Shown: positions 38,323 through 47,190, counted from the first letter of the stretch. The stretch: DNA of 64,000 bases from Streptococcus cristatus AS 1.3089 (GCF_000385925.1 NC_021175.1:248501-312500), one strand, 5' to 3'. The notes: generated by a model not told the origin, from the sequence alone. Numbers and translations: made by a program.

Positions 38323-38707
38323 CTTGCTTACGCTTACCTTTGCTCTCTTTTTGGTGGGCTGTAGTAATAACCAAACAACAACAGATACCAACTCTAGTTC
38401 AGCAGCTTCTTCTGTCAAAAAGGAATTGAACATCAGCATCAGTATTGCACCAGAGGGACAGGAGAAGAGCGAAAAGACAGTGGCTGTCGAAGAAGGCAAG
38501 ACAGCGATGGATGCTTTGAAGAAAGCCTACAAGGTCGAAGAAAAAGAAGGTTTTATCACTTCCATTGACGGTCATGCTCAGGATGAAGCGAAAGGTCTCT
38601 ACTGGATGTTTAAGGTTAATGGAGAAATGGCTTCTAAGGGAGCCAATCAAATCACGCTCAAGGATGGAGACAAGCTGGAATTCTACCAAGAAGTCTATCA
38701 GCAATAA
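38306..38707 (+). CDS. DUF4430 lipoprotein (transcobalamin-like domain)
   Basis: The 133-residue protein has a lipoprotein signal peptide with lipobox LVGC (Cys about residue 19), a Ser/Thr-rich linker (20-40) and a C-terminal DUF4430 domain containing GLYWMFKVNGEMASKGANQI (residues about 92-111). DUF4430 resembles the C-terminal domain of transcobalamin. It should be anchored outside the membrane and present ligand to the overlapping ECF S component. Confidence 0.85.
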   Translation: MKKIFSLLTLTFALFLVGCSNNQTTTDTNSSSAASSVKKELNISISIAPEGQEKSEKTVAVEEGKTAMDALKKAYKVEEKEGFITSIDGHAQDEAKGLYWMFKVNGEMASKGANQITLKDGDKLEFYQEVYQQ

Positions 38708-38840
38708 ATCTTATAAAAAAGCGGTGGGCAGAACCAAATGATCAAAAATCTAGTTTCGGCTCAGTTGTTTCTAGACTCAATAGCCGTTGACTCTTGAGCA
38801 ATCAGTTGCCGCGCCAATAGTTTCTGAATATGATAAACGC

Positions 38841-38981
38841 GAGGCTGGGACAAAAGTCCTAGCCTCTCAATTGTCTTTGGATTGTCGGGCAAGACGCAGT
38901 GGTTGAGTGGGCTCTACTAACTGTGCGGAGGTGGGACGACGAAATCGAATTCTAACGAATTACCGATTTCTGTCCCACTCT
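38841..38981 (+). repeat. Intergenic three-stem repeat, copy 4 (internal 33-bp deletion)
   Basis: This 141-bp copy lacks the apical part and 3-prime arm of the middle stem. The sequence passes from GGGCTCTA directly to CTAACTGTGCGG, consistent with deletion between short CTA/CTACT repeats. Both terminal hairpins and the T6 tail are intact. It lies after the DUF4430 gene and before nadR. Confidence 0.9.
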
Positions 38982-39048
38982 CTTTTTTGTGCTCTGAATG
39001 TATTTTTTAGATGTTTGAAAATATTTTTATATTTTTTATAAAAAACTA

Positions 39049-39076
39049 TTGACAGAAGGAAAATATAGTATATAAT
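39049..39076 (+). promoter_or_regulatory. Promoter of the nadR-pnuC operon
   Basis: TTGACA (39049-39054) and TATAAT (39071-39076), 16-bp spacer. Just upstream, TTTTTATA (39024-39031) and TATAAAAA (39037-39044) form an inverted repeat that could be an operator, possibly for the NrtR-like protein of the same cluster; this is speculative. Confidence 0.75.
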
Positions 39077-39116
39077 AAAAACATAGAAAGAGAAAAAATA
39101 ACAAAAAGGTAGAATC

Positions 39117-40175
39117 ATGAAAAAACAAATTGCAATCGTCTTTGGAACCTTTGCTCCCTTGCATCAGGGGCATATCGATTTGATTCAGAAGGCTAAGCGT
39201 TCTTATGACAAAGTGCGCGTGGTGGTTTCTGGCTATCAGGGAGACCGTGGCGAGGAAGTAGGTCTATCTCTGCAGAAGCGATTCCGTTATACGCGTGAGA
39301 CATTCGCCGATGATGAATTGACTCAGGTTTATAAACTAGACGAAACGTCTTTTCCCCGCTATCCTCTGGGTTGGGACAAGTGGCTGTCGACTTTATTAGA
39401 GTTGGTGGGCTATGATGCAGAACGGGAGAAACTGATTTTCTTTGTCGGAGAATCAGACTATCAAGCGGAGCTGACAAAGCGTGGTTTTGAAACCTGCTTG
39501 GAGGAGCGACAGTTTGGGATTTCAGCTACGATGATTCGGGAAAATCCTAGCCTTTATTGGAAATATATCGCCCAACCTTTCCGCCGTCACTTTACCAAGA
39601 AAGTGCTGATTATGGGCAGCGCCAGCAATGGTAAAACGACCTTGGCCAAGGACTTAGCTCGTTACTATGATGCTCCGGTTAGTATGGAATATGCTCGAGA
39701 ATACCAGATTCAAAATAACGTGCGAGATGATGAGCTGACCTCTAAAGACTATTATTATTTGCTCTTAGGACAATATGCTCAGACTTCCCGCTTGATTGAC
39801 AGCAGCGCCAACCGTGGTCTGGTCGTGGCCGATACAAATTCCTTGGTAACCAAGGCTTACTATGATTACTATCTGAAAGAAAGTCCCGTTCAAAACGAGG
39901 AGACAGACACCTTTGACAACCTCTTTGCTAGCATTTTGGCCAAGGAGAAATGGGATTTGATTCTCTTTGCTGAGCCGATTGGAGCCTATGTCAACGACGG
40001 CTTTCGTGATATGAGCATGGCAGACGAGGCTATCCGCAGTGATTTTTCAAGCTATCTGAAAAAGCTGAAAGAGCAGTGTTTAGCTCATATTCCGACGGTT
40101 TATCTAGCTGGCAGTTATTTAGACAATTATCAGGCGGCTAAAGAAGCGATTAACAAGATTTATCAAGCAGATTAA
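39117..40175 (+). CDS. nadR: NadR-type NMN adenylyltransferase / ribosylnicotinamide kinase
   Basis: The 352-residue bifunctional enzyme has an N-terminal nucleotidyltransferase with GTFAPLHQGH (residues 10-19) and ISATMIR (135-141), and a C-terminal kinase with P-loop GSASNGKT (167-174). It phosphorylates nicotinamide riboside to NMN and can adenylate NMN to NAD. The DNA-binding domain of enterobacterial NadR is absent. It is followed by pnuC, the riboside importer. Confidence 0.93.
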   Translation: MKKQIAIVFGTFAPLHQGHIDLIQKAKRSYDKVRVVVSGYQGDRGEEVGLSLQKRFRYTRETFADDELTQVYKLDETSFPRYPLGWDKWLSTLLELVGYDAEREKLIFFVGESDYQAELTKRGFETCLEERQFGISATMIRENPSLYWKYIAQPFRRHFTKKVLIMGSASNGKTTLAKDLARYYDAPVSMEYAREYQIQNNVRDDELTSKDYYYLLLGQYAQTSRLIDSSANRGLVVADTNSLVTKAYYDYYLKESPVQNEETDTFDNLFASILAKEKWDLILFAEPIGAYVNDGFRDMSMADEAIRSDFSSYLKKLKEQCLAHIPTVYLAGSYLDNYQAAKEAINKIYQAD

Positions 40176-40195
40176 AAAGAAAGTGGTAAAATAGA

Positions 40196-41011
40196 ATGGT
40201 AGTAAAAAATCAAAAACTCTCTCCTGCAGCTCTCTACGCAGGACTAAAACAAAAATCTCAAACCTTTGCTCGGAATTTCCAGAATGTCTGTGCAGCAGCA
40301 AAAGAACAGGGCCTTAGCGGTATCGCCAAATTGCTCTGGCAGGATTTATTCGGCGGGCGCAGCTTGTCGCAATGGCTCTACTTGATCGCTCTTTCCAGTC
40401 TGCCCTTCATTCTGGAGTTCACCAGTGGGCAAGAGCAACATGACTGGTTGGGACTCTTTGCTTCCTGGACAGGCATCGTCTGCGTCATCCTAGTAGCTGA
40501 GGGGCGGGCCAGCAATTATCTCTTTGGAGCTGTTAATTCGGCCATTTATCTCATCTTGTCCTTCCAGGCTAGCTTTTATGGAGAAGTACTGACAACCATC
40601 TACTTCTTTATCATGCAGCCGATTGGCCTTTATACTTGGCTGTCCAACCGGGTCAATGAACAAGATAAGGCAGAACCCTCTCATTTTGAGGCTAAGAAGT
40701 TAGACTGGCGTGGCTGGCTTAAATATTTGGCCTTGACTGCTCTGATTTGGATTGGTATGGGCTTTGCTTATAAGAGCATTCACAGTCACCGGCCTTTCCG
40801 TGATAGTGTGACAGATGCGACCAATGGTATCGGCCAGCTTCTCATGACGGGTCTCTACCGCGAGCAGTGGATTTTCTGGATTGCGACCAATCTCTTCAGT
40901 ATCTACCTCTGGTGGGGCAGCAACCTTCATATCCAGGCCATGTACTGGGTTTATACCCTCAATAGTATCGTCGGCTGGTATCAGTGGACCAAGGCAGTGA
41001 AGAAAGCTTAG
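40196..41011 (+). CDS. pnuC: Nicotinamide riboside transporter PnuC
   Basis: The 271-residue protein has seven or eight hydrophobic segments after a soluble N-terminus. It contains the PnuC hallmarks WTGIVCVILVAEGRASNYLFG (core GRASNYLFG), QPIGLYTWL and IYLWWGSNLHIQAMYW. It imports nicotinamide riboside by facilitated diffusion, trapped by NadR phosphorylation. It lies 20 bp after nadR. Confidence 0.93.
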   Translation: MVVKNQKLSPAALYAGLKQKSQTFARNFQNVCAAAKEQGLSGIAKLLWQDLFGGRSLSQWLYLIALSSLPFILEFTSGQEQHDWLGLFASWTGIVCVILVAEGRASNYLFGAVNSAIYLILSFQASFYGEVLTTIYFFIMQPIGLYTWLSNRVNEQDKAEPSHFEAKKLDWRGWLKYLALTALIWIGMGFAYKSIHSHRPFRDSVTDATNGIGQLLMTGLYREQWIFWIATNLFSIYLWWGSNLHIQAMYWVYTLNSIVGWYQWTKAVKKA

Positions 41012-41068
41012 AGCAAGATTTGGAGGATTTTTGATAGAAAAGATAGCTTAGGAAAGGAAGAAAAATTC

Positions 41069-41857
41069 ATGACCAAACAGGATATCCCAGCGGGAATGTC
41101 GGAAAAAGAATATTACGAAACAATGGCGGATGAGTCCGCCTTTTTGGCATGGTACAAAACACAGGATTTGCCCAAGTATGAGACGCCCAGCGTAACAGCG
41201 GATATGGTGGCCTACTGCTTCGTAGAAGGCCAGTTGAAACTCTTGGTTATCAAGCGCAAGGCCCACCCCTATCAGAATAAATATGCTCTGGTCGGAGGCT
41301 TTGTGGACAAAAATGAGGATGCCTATCAAGCCTGCATTCGCGAGGTCAAGGAAGAAGTAGACCTCGAGATACCGCTAGAAAAAGTGGAGCAGCTGATGAC
41401 GGTCTCCACTCCAGGACGTGATCCGCGTGGTTGGGTCATCACCATTGCCCATTTGGTCTATCTGCCGGCAATCGCTATCAACCAAGTCAAGGCTGGTGAT
41501 GATGCTAAGGAAGTCACTTTCCTTGATGTGGACTTTAAGACAAGGAGTTTTAGGGATGGCGAGCGCCTTCTAACAGCAGAGGACTTTGCCTTTGACCACT
41601 ACCAAATCCTGCTGGAATCTATCAAGCGCATTCAAGGACGACTGGACTGGAATCCAACTTTTCTCCATTTACTGGAATCGCCCTTTACTGTCTATGAAGG
41701 GACTGAGCTGGTCAATCTCATCTCGCCTAGACGACCGATCGTCAGCAATAATTTTCTCGTAAAATTTGGAGAATACTTGGAAGAGGCTGGTGTCAAGCGC
41801 GTGCCTAAGAAGAAACCGAGAAAAGTGTATCGGCTGAAGACAGGAAAATCGGATTGA
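41069..41857 (+). CDS. NrtR-like NUDIX protein with C-terminal winged helix
   Basis: The 262-residue protein has a Nudix domain (residues 45-180) whose box runs from Gly77 through Glu83 and REVKEE (91-96), with Asp98 replacing the usual Gly. A C-terminal winged-helix-like region follows (about 185-255, ending KKKPRKVYRLKTGKSD). This architecture matches NrtR, which senses ADP-ribose and represses NAD salvage genes; some relatives are active ADP-ribose hydrolases. Being the third gene after nadR-pnuC favours the regulator. A strong terminator follows. Confidence 0.82.
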   Translation: MTKQDIPAGMSEKEYYETMADESAFLAWYKTQDLPKYETPSVTADMVAYCFVEGQLKLLVIKRKAHPYQNKYALVGGFVDKNEDAYQACIREVKEEVDLEIPLEKVEQLMTVSTPGRDPRGWVITIAHLVYLPAIAINQVKAGDDAKEVTFLDVDFKTRSFRDGERLLTAEDFAFDHYQILLESIKRIQGRLDWNPTFLHLLESPFTVYEGTELVNLISPRRPIVSNNFLVKFGEYLEEAGVKRVPKKKPRKVYRLKTGKSD

Positions 41858-41883
41858 AAGAAAATTGATGCTTTATTTTACTT

Positions 41884-41909
41884 GCAGAACAAAAATGTTC
41901 TGCTTTTTT
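41884..41909 (+). terminator. Terminator after the NAD salvage cluster
   Basis: GCAGAACA (41884-41891), loop AAAA, TGTTCTGC (41896-41903), then six Ts. Confidence 0.92.
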
Positions 41910-42018
41910 ATTTTCATTACGAATATAAAAGTAAGAACATATCTGCTGAGGAAGAGAGGAGGACTAATCTCTGGATACTGTTTGCTTCAAAACTTTTTGA
42001 AAAATCCCATATATCTAG

Positions 42019-42047
42019 TTGACAGGCTTTATTGCAAGTGTTACAAT
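42019..42047 (+). promoter_or_regulatory. Promoter of the Ser/Gln-rich lipoprotein gene
   Basis: TTGACA (42019-42024) and TACAAT (42042-42047), spacer 17 bp. TGTTACAA occurs at the -10 and again near 42071. Confidence 0.75.
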
Positions 42048-42092
42048 AATATTACAAAAAAGTTTCCGAATGTTACAAAAGGAGGAGAAAAA

Positions 42093-42854
42093 ATGAAAAC
42101 AAAGACTTATACAAAATTGATGGCTGCTACTGTTCTAGCTTCTAGCTTGCTTTTAGGAGCTTGTGGTCACAAAGAAGAAACCAAGCCTAGTGCAAATTCT
42201 AGCAAGACAGTGCAAGCTTCTTCTAGCTCTAAAGTTGCCTCATCTAGTAAGGCTAGCAGCGCTCCAAAAGCCAGCAGCAATGCTTCTTCAAACAGAACAG
42301 TTGGCCAAGCAGAACAAGTACAGCAAGCTGTGGAATCTGTTCAGCCTTCACAAAATCAAACACAACAAGGAGTAGACCAGCAGGTTCAAAGTCAACAAAA
42401 TACACAGGCTCAATCAAGCCAATCTCAACAAGCTCCTAGCCAACAAACTACGCCGACTCAACCAACTAAACCAAATCAAGCGACTCAGCCAGCCCAACCG
42501 AGTCAACCAGCTCAAAATCCAGCCACTGATCGTCAGCTTCAAAACAAGCAAGCAGAAACAAATGCTCGCTATAAAGGCGTTTTGAATATGGTGGATGGAG
42601 ATTTCTCTGCGGCTGCTGGTAGTTGGACGGATGCAGGAGGCAGTACAGTGACTGTTTCAGCAGGCGGACAATTTAGTGTCAAGTCAGCGAATGGAACTGT
42701 CAATACTTACCATGTTGCTTCATATGCCTATACTTTGGATGATGGTCGCTATACAGCTCAGCTGGGTTCTGCTGAACCATCTGCTCCTAAATTGGGCATC
42801 CAAATCACCACTGGCGCTGATGGTAAAGTAGCTAGTGTTCAATTGATCAAATAA
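42093..42854 (+). CDS. Secreted lipoprotein with Ser/Gln-rich linker and small C-terminal domain
   Basis: The 253-residue protein begins MKTKTYTKLMAATVLASSLL with lipobox LGAC, so it is lipid-anchored outside. A low-complexity linker (about residues 25-160) rich in Ser, then Gln, Pro and Thr, follows. A C-terminal domain (about 170-253) contains MVDGDFSAAAGSW and ends VASVQLIK, resembling small DUF domains of streptococcal lipoproteins (possibly DUF6287). Start ATG 42093 follows AAGGAGGAG; the longer frame from 41865 lacks a site. The function is unknown. Confidence 0.85.
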   Translation: MKTKTYTKLMAATVLASSLLLGACGHKEETKPSANSSKTVQASSSSKVASSSKASSAPKASSNASSNRTVGQAEQVQQAVESVQPSQNQTQQGVDQQVQSQQNTQAQSSQSQQAPSQQTTPTQPTKPNQATQPAQPSQPAQNPATDRQLQNKQAETNARYKGVLNMVDGDFSAAAGSWTDAGGSTVTVSAGGQFSVKSANGTVNTYHVASYAYTLDDGRYTAQLGSAEPSAPKLGIQITTGADGKVASVQLIK

Positions 42855-42877
42855 GCGAGAAAGAATTGCAAAACAAA

Positions 42878-43051
42878 GAGGCTGGGACAAAAGTCCTAGC
42901 CTCTCAATTGTTTTTGGATTGTCGAGCAAGACGCAGTGGTTGAGTGGGCTCTACTAGGCTGATTTCATCATCTTTTACAACCCTACTCAACTGTGCGGAG
43001 GTGGGACGACGAAATCGAATTCTAACGAATTACCGATTTCTGTCCCACTCT
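42878..43051 (+). repeat. Intergenic three-stem repeat, copy 5
   Basis: Full 174-bp copy in plus orientation between the convergent lipoprotein and dusB genes. It opens with GAGGCTGGGACAAAAGTCC and ends with GTCCCACTCT then ATTTTTA. Confidence 0.9.
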
Positions 43052-43064
43052 TATTTTTATTTCT

Positions 43065-44042
43065 TTAATGTTGGAGTTGCAAGAGTTCCTCGATCTCTGC
43101 CAATGTGCTGGCCTGTGAAATGGCACCGCGAAGTTTAGCTGCACCAGATGTTCCACGAAGGTAGTGGGGTGCTAGACCACGGAATTCTCGGACAGCAATG
43201 TGTTCGCCTTTAAGGTTAATCAAGCGTTTGAGGTGCTCATAAGCAATCTTCATCTTGTCTTCAAAGGTCAAGTCTGGCAGGATTTCACCCGTTTCAAAAT
43301 AGTGGTTGATTTGGTTGAAGAGGTAGGGATTTCCCATGGCAGCTCGTCCAATCATGACAGCGTCAGCGCCGACTTCTTCGATACGTTGTTTGGCTTCTTG
43401 CACGCTGCGGATATCACCGTTGGCGATGAAAGGAATCTTTGTCAGGGCTTGGGCTACGTCATGCAAGGTTTCGAGGTCAGCATGCCCTGTGTACATTTGC
43501 TCGCGGGTGCGGCCGTGCATAGCCAAGGCTGAAACGCCAGCTGCTTCGGCTGCCAGAGCATTTTCTACAGCCAGTGAGCTGTCGGACCAACCCGTCCGCA
43601 TCTTGACTGTCAGAGGGATATCCAAAACAGACTGAACCTTGTTGATGATTTTATAGATTTTCTCAGGATCCTTGAGCCACATAGCGCCAGCTTCGTTTTT
43701 GACGATTTTGTTGACCGGGCAGCCCATGTTGATATCAACGATATCTGTCTTGGTATTTTCTTGGATAAATTCCGCTGCGCGTGCGAGGCTGTCTTCATCG
43801 CTACCGAAAAGTTGGATAGAAACCGGGTTTTCGCCTTCATCGATATGAAGCATGTGCAGGGTTTTTTCGTTGTTGTATTGGATGCCCTTGTCAGAGACCA
43901 TTTCCATCACGACGAGACCTGCTCCCAGCTCTTTGGCAATAGTTCGGAAAGCAGAGTTGGTTACACCAGCCATAGGTGCCAGAACCGTACGGTTAGGAAT
44001 TTCAACATTTCCAATCATAAAAGGGGTATTAAGATTTGTCAC
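43065..44042 (-). CDS. dusB: tRNA-dihydrouridine synthase (DusB-type)
   Basis: The 325-residue FMN enzyme begins with [17 protein letters not shown] and contains [17 protein letters not shown] (active-site Cys within MGCPVNKI), KMRTGW and the FMN-binding [13 protein letters not shown]. It reduces uridine in the tRNA D-loop. It overlaps hslO by 14 bp, a common streptococcal pairing. Confidence 0.93.
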   Translation of the reverse strand: MTNLNTPFMIGNVEIPNRTVLAPMAGVTNSAFRTIAKELGAGLVVMEMVSDKGIQYNNEKTLHMLHIDEGENPVSIQLFGSDEDSLARAAEFIQENTKTDIVDINMGCPVNKIVKNEAGAMWLKDPEKIYKIINKVQSVLDIPLTVKMRTGWSDSSLAVENALAAEAAGVSALAMHGRTREQMYTGHADLETLHDVAQALTKIPFIANGDIRSVQEAKQRIEEVGADAVMIGRAAMGNPYLFNQINHYFETGEILPDLTFEDKMKIAYEHLKRLINLKGEHIAVREFRGLAPHYLRGTSGAAKLRGAISQASTLAEIEELLQLQH

Positions 44043-44901
44043 GAATCAGTTCCTCCAAGTCATTTTGGTCAAAGTGGTAGGCTGTCTGGCAGAATTGACA
44101 GATGATTTCAGCCCCGTGGTCTTGATCATGCATCTCTTCTAAGTCAGCCTTTGGCAGAGTAGCCAAGGCATTCATGAAGCGCTCTTTGCTGCAATCACAC
44201 TGGAAGCGAATTTCCTCTTCAGACAGGCGTTTGTAGGGCTCATCTCCATAGATGGCAGCCAGTAGAGCTTCGATATGGTCATCGGATTCTAACAGCGTAG
44301 AAATGGCAGGCATTTCTTGGATCCGCTTCTCGAAGCGGGCGATATCAGCTTCTTTAGCACCAGGCAGAGCTTGTACCAAGAAACCACCAGCAACCTTGAC
44401 TTTATCGTTCTCATCCAAGAGAACATTGAGACCAACTGCGGAAGGTGTTTGCTGGCTTTCAGTCAGATAGAAGGCTAGGTCTTCGCCGATTTCTCCAGAG
44501 ATGAGAGGAGTCATGGAGTTGTAAGGATTGCCAGTGCCGTAGTCCGTGATAACCAAAAATTGACCAGAGCCGACAAAAGGGCCAACCAGAACTTCGCCAG
44601 TGGCTGTCTTTTTAATATCGACACCGGGATTTTGCACATAGCCCTTGACATTGCCTTCGGTATCTGCCACGGTGATGATTGCGCCTAGCGAGCTGGTGCC
44701 AAGAACTTTGACGGTAATCTTAGTCTGGCCTTTTTCATTTGCAGCCAGAATCTGGCTGGCAATCAGTGTGCGGCCAAGTGCCACGGTAGAACTTGCTTGA
44801 GTTCGATGTTTTTCTTGAGCGGTCCGAACGGTCTCCGTGCTGTCCAGCACATAGGCCCGAAAAGAACCGTTTTCTGAGATAGTTTTGATAATTTTGTCCA
44901 T
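44029..44901 (-). CDS. hslO: Redox-regulated chaperone Hsp33
   Basis: The 290-residue protein has the Hsp33 substrate-binding core and the C-terminal zinc switch with Cys235 and Cys237 (CDC) plus Cys268 and Cys271 (CQFC). Oxidation of these releases zinc and activates holdase function under oxidative stress. It is cotranscribed with dusB and is part of the stress set in this window. Confidence 0.95.
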   Translation of the reverse strand: MDKIIKTISENGSFRAYVLDSTETVRTAQEKHRTQASSTVALGRTLIASQILAANEKGQTKITVKVLGTSSLGAIITVADTEGNVKGYVQNPGVDIKKTATGEVLVGPFVGSGQFLVITDYGTGNPYNSMTPLISGEIGEDLAFYLTESQQTPSAVGLNVLLDENDKVKVAGGFLVQALPGAKEADIARFEKRIQEMPAISTLLESDDHIEALLAAIYGDEPYKRLSEEEIRFQCDCSKERFMNALATLPKADLEEMHDQDHGAEIICQFCQTAYHFDQNDLEELIRDKS

Positions 44902-45070
44902 ACCTTTTATTTTAACACAAAAATAAAAACAAACGTAGCCTTTGTGCTTGTTTTTCTTTCAGATTTCTTCTTGCATTGTACTTTGCTCAAGTCAAACAAA
45001 AAGGAGAAGATTGATAAATGATGATTTTAAAGTGACTATCTGGGATCTGACAGTGGTAGATGCGTTTGAC

Positions 45071-45099
45071 TTGAAAATTGTAACGAAATTGATTACAAT
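45071..45099 (+). promoter_or_regulatory. Promoter of the DUF4649-trxA operon with internal inverted repeat
   Basis: TTGAAA (45071-45076) and TACAAT (45094-45099) are 17 bp apart. ATTGTAA (45077-45083) and TTACAAT (45093-45099) form a perfect 7-bp inverted repeat with a 9-nt spacer covering the spacer and -10 box, the position of a repressor operator. The regulator is unknown. Confidence 0.65.
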
Positions 45100-45139
45100 A
45101 AAGGCATAAAATTACGAATGGAATCAAAAAGGAGAGCTT

Positions 45140-45361
45140 ATGATTGAAATTACCTATCTAGACGCAGCTAAAGCTGAACGGAAGATGACTTTCGAGTCTT
45201 ATGAAGACTTTGAACTATCCCAGCAAGCTTGCTTGATCGGGGTGGCGGATTATCATCCAGTTAAAAAGTTAGTTTATAATGGTCATGATTTGAACTACCA
45301 AGGGACTTATGGGGATGTGTACTTTTTCCTGATGAAACAGGATTTGAGCCAATATAACTAA
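45140..45361 (+). CDS. DUF4649 family small protein
   Basis: The 73-residue protein MIEITYLDAAKAERKMTFES is acidic and soluble, with YEDFELSQQACLIGVADYHPV in the middle and GTYGDVYFFLM near the end; I recognise it as DUF4649-like. The function is unknown. It sits 14 bp upstream of trxA behind AAAGGAGAG, so the two are cotranscribed, hinting at a redox-linked role. Confidence 0.75.
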   Translation: MIEITYLDAAKAERKMTFESYEDFELSQQACLIGVADYHPVKKLVYNGHDLNYQGTYGDVYFFLMKQDLSQYN

Positions 45362-45375
45362 AAAGGAGAAATACA

Positions 45376-45690
45376 ATGGCAAAAGCAATTACAGATGCAA
45401 CATTTGAACAAGAAACAAAAGACGGTTTGGTCTTGGTAGACTTCTGGGCAACTTGGTGTGGTCCATGTCGTATGCAAGGTCCAATCTTGGATAAATTGTC
45501 TGAAGAACTTTCAGAAGATGTCTTGAAAATCGTTAAAATGGACGTTGATGAAAATCCAAACACAGCCCGTGCCTTTGGAATCATGTCCATCCCAACCCTT
45601 CTCTTCAAAAAAGACGGCCAAGTGGTCAAGCAAGTTGCAGGTGTTCACACAGCAGAGCAAATCAAGGCCATCGTTGCTGAATTGAGTTAA
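45376..45690 (+). CDS. trxA: Thioredoxin
   Basis: The 104-residue protein has the active site WCGPC (Cys28 and Cys31) and the cis-Pro segment IMSIPTLLFKK. It reduces cytosolic disulfides using thioredoxin reductase. AAAAGGAGAAA precedes the ATG. Two terminators follow. Confidence 0.96.
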   Translation: MAKAITDATFEQETKDGLVLVDFWATWCGPCRMQGPILDKLSEELSEDVLKIVKMDVDENPNTARAFGIMSIPTLLFKKDGQVVKQVAGVHTAEQIKAIVAELS

Positions 45691-45695
45691 AAGCA

Positions 45696-45729
45696 AAGCA
45701 CTCCCCATTCAAAAAGGGAGCGCTTTTTT
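45696..45729 (+). terminator. Terminator after trxA
   Basis: A CTCCC/GGGAG stem with flanking AGC/GCT pairs and a T6 tract. Confidence 0.85.
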
Positions 45730-45739
45730 GTTTGCATAG

Positions 45740-45780
45740 AAAAAGCCCTGTTCCTCAAATTGAGGAGCAAGGCTCTTTTT
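45740..45780. terminator. Bidirectional terminator between trxA and the aquaporin gene
   Basis: AAAAAGCC...TTCCTCAA pairs with TTGAGGA...GGCTCTTTTT, with A and T tracts on both sides; it mainly serves the minus-strand gene. Confidence 0.8.
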
Positions 45781-45785
45781 ATTTA

Positions 45786-46453
45786 TTATTCTTCTGTGCC
45801 AAGGCAGTTTTTTGCAACAAGAGCTGCAAGAACGCCACCAACGATTGGAGCAAGGATGAAAATCCAAACTTGTTGAAGGGCTTCACCACCTACCAAGACA
45901 GCTGGGGCCAAGCTACGAGCTGGGTTTACTGAAAGTCCAGTGATATTCAATCCCACAAGGATCATAGCCATCAAGGACAAACCGATTACCAAACCAGCAA
46001 TCGCGCCATTACCTTTGCTTGCTGAAGTGACAGTCATGATAACTAGGACAAACAAGAAAGTTGCAATGACTTCAAACAAGAAACCACCAAAGACAGTTAC
46101 ACCGTTTGCCAAGGCATTTTCACCAAGACTAGCAGTTGACATTCCTGAGTTAGCCAAGAGGAAGAAGACCGCACCTGACGCAAGGAAAGCTCCAACCACT
46201 TGTCCAAGGATGTAGTTTACAAGCTCTTTTGATGACAAGCGTTTGTTTACAAACATAGCGATTGAAACAGCTGGGTTCAAGTGCGCACCTGAAACAGTTC
46301 CGATTGAGAAAGCTGCAACCACGATTGCCAAACCAAAGGCAAAAGCAATTCCAAGGTGTCCAAGACCCTCTGTACCATTTCCAAAACAACGGCTCCTGTT
46401 CCGATGAACACAAGCATGAAAGTACCGATTAATTCAGCGACAAATTTTTTCAT
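45786..46453 (-). pseudogene. Aquaporin / MIP family channel, frameshifted near residue 23
   Basis: The minus-strand ATG at 46453, behind AAGGAGATAG, starts MKKFVAELIGTFMLVFIGTG, the usual aquaporin N-terminus. After GAVV the frame shifts: the T4 tract complementary to 46383-46386 should have five Ts to continue with FGNGTEGLGHLGIAFAFG. From about 46385 the other frame runs intact to 45786 with both NPA boxes (HLNPAVSIA and SVNPARSLAP). The intact product would be about 222 residues, conducting water or glycerol. One T is missing in the gene or in the assembly. Confidence 0.82.
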
Positions 46454-46717
46454 TTTCTATCTCCTTTTTTTAAAACTATGTATCAGTTTACCAAAACAAA
46501 TGAGCGGATTCAAGAAAAGTGCTTTGAAAATAGATCTGCCCTCTTACTCAAACGGTAGCTGGTGTCTATCAGGCCCCTAGCTTGCCTTATTAGTTCTCTA
46601 TTGATTTAAGAAAAATGATATATTCCAGTTTTTTTGTTTGAAAATAAAATTTTTAGGTTATAATAGGAAGAAGGTAAATCAGCTGTGTTTTACAAAATTT
46701 AGAAAAGGGCGCTGTTT

Positions 46718-47062
46718 ATGTTTGAGTCATTATCGCAGTTTTGCTTTATTTTAATGGTTTTTACGCCGTTTATCGCGGTGCCGATTTTCTGTTTCTTTTT
46801 GGGCTGGATGATTCCTCGGTCGCAGATAACAGAAAAAAGTATCATGCTTGTACTCAGTTTTGTCCTTTTTAGTCTAGTTTTGATTTCTTACTATGCTCCT
46901 CAATTGCTGGGAATGTTTTTTTGGGGGCTTATCTGGTTCTTTATCGGCCTCTTGCGTGCTAAAAATTATAGCAAGTCACAGTTCTGGATCAGGTGGCTCG
47001 TATTTATCGTCTGCTTTACGATTTATATTTTGGTTTATTTACATTTCTTCAAGCCTTTTTAA
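46718..47062 (+). CDS. Small membrane protein, unknown function
   Basis: The 114-residue protein MFESLSQFCFILMVFTPF is almost entirely hydrophobic, with about four segments (residues 8-30, 42-60, 64-80 and 90-110) and few charged residues. I recognise no family. It stands alone between the aquaporin gene and a bidirectional terminator. A TATAAT-like sequence lies about 55 bp upstream of the ATG. Confidence 0.6.
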   Translation: MFESLSQFCFILMVFTPFIAVPIFCFFLGWMIPRSQITEKSIMLVLSFVLFSLVLISYYAPQLLGMFFWGLIWFFIGLLRAKNYSKSQFWIRWLVFIVCFTIYILVYLHFFKPF

Positions 47063-47149
47063 AAATAGAACGGTGGCAGGGCAAGAAACTAATCTTTAAA
47101 AATTTAGGTTCGCTCACTTGTTTCTAGGAGCAGGTTTAATTGAATCATA

Positions 47150-47190
47150 AAAAAACAAGACTGGAAATTTTTCTCCCAGTCTTGTTTTTT
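47150..47190. terminator. Bidirectional terminator between convergent genes
   Basis: AAAAAACAAGACTGG (47150-47164) is the exact complement of CCAGTCTTGTTTTTT (47176-47190). The minus-strand stop codon overlaps its last base. Confidence 0.92.
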
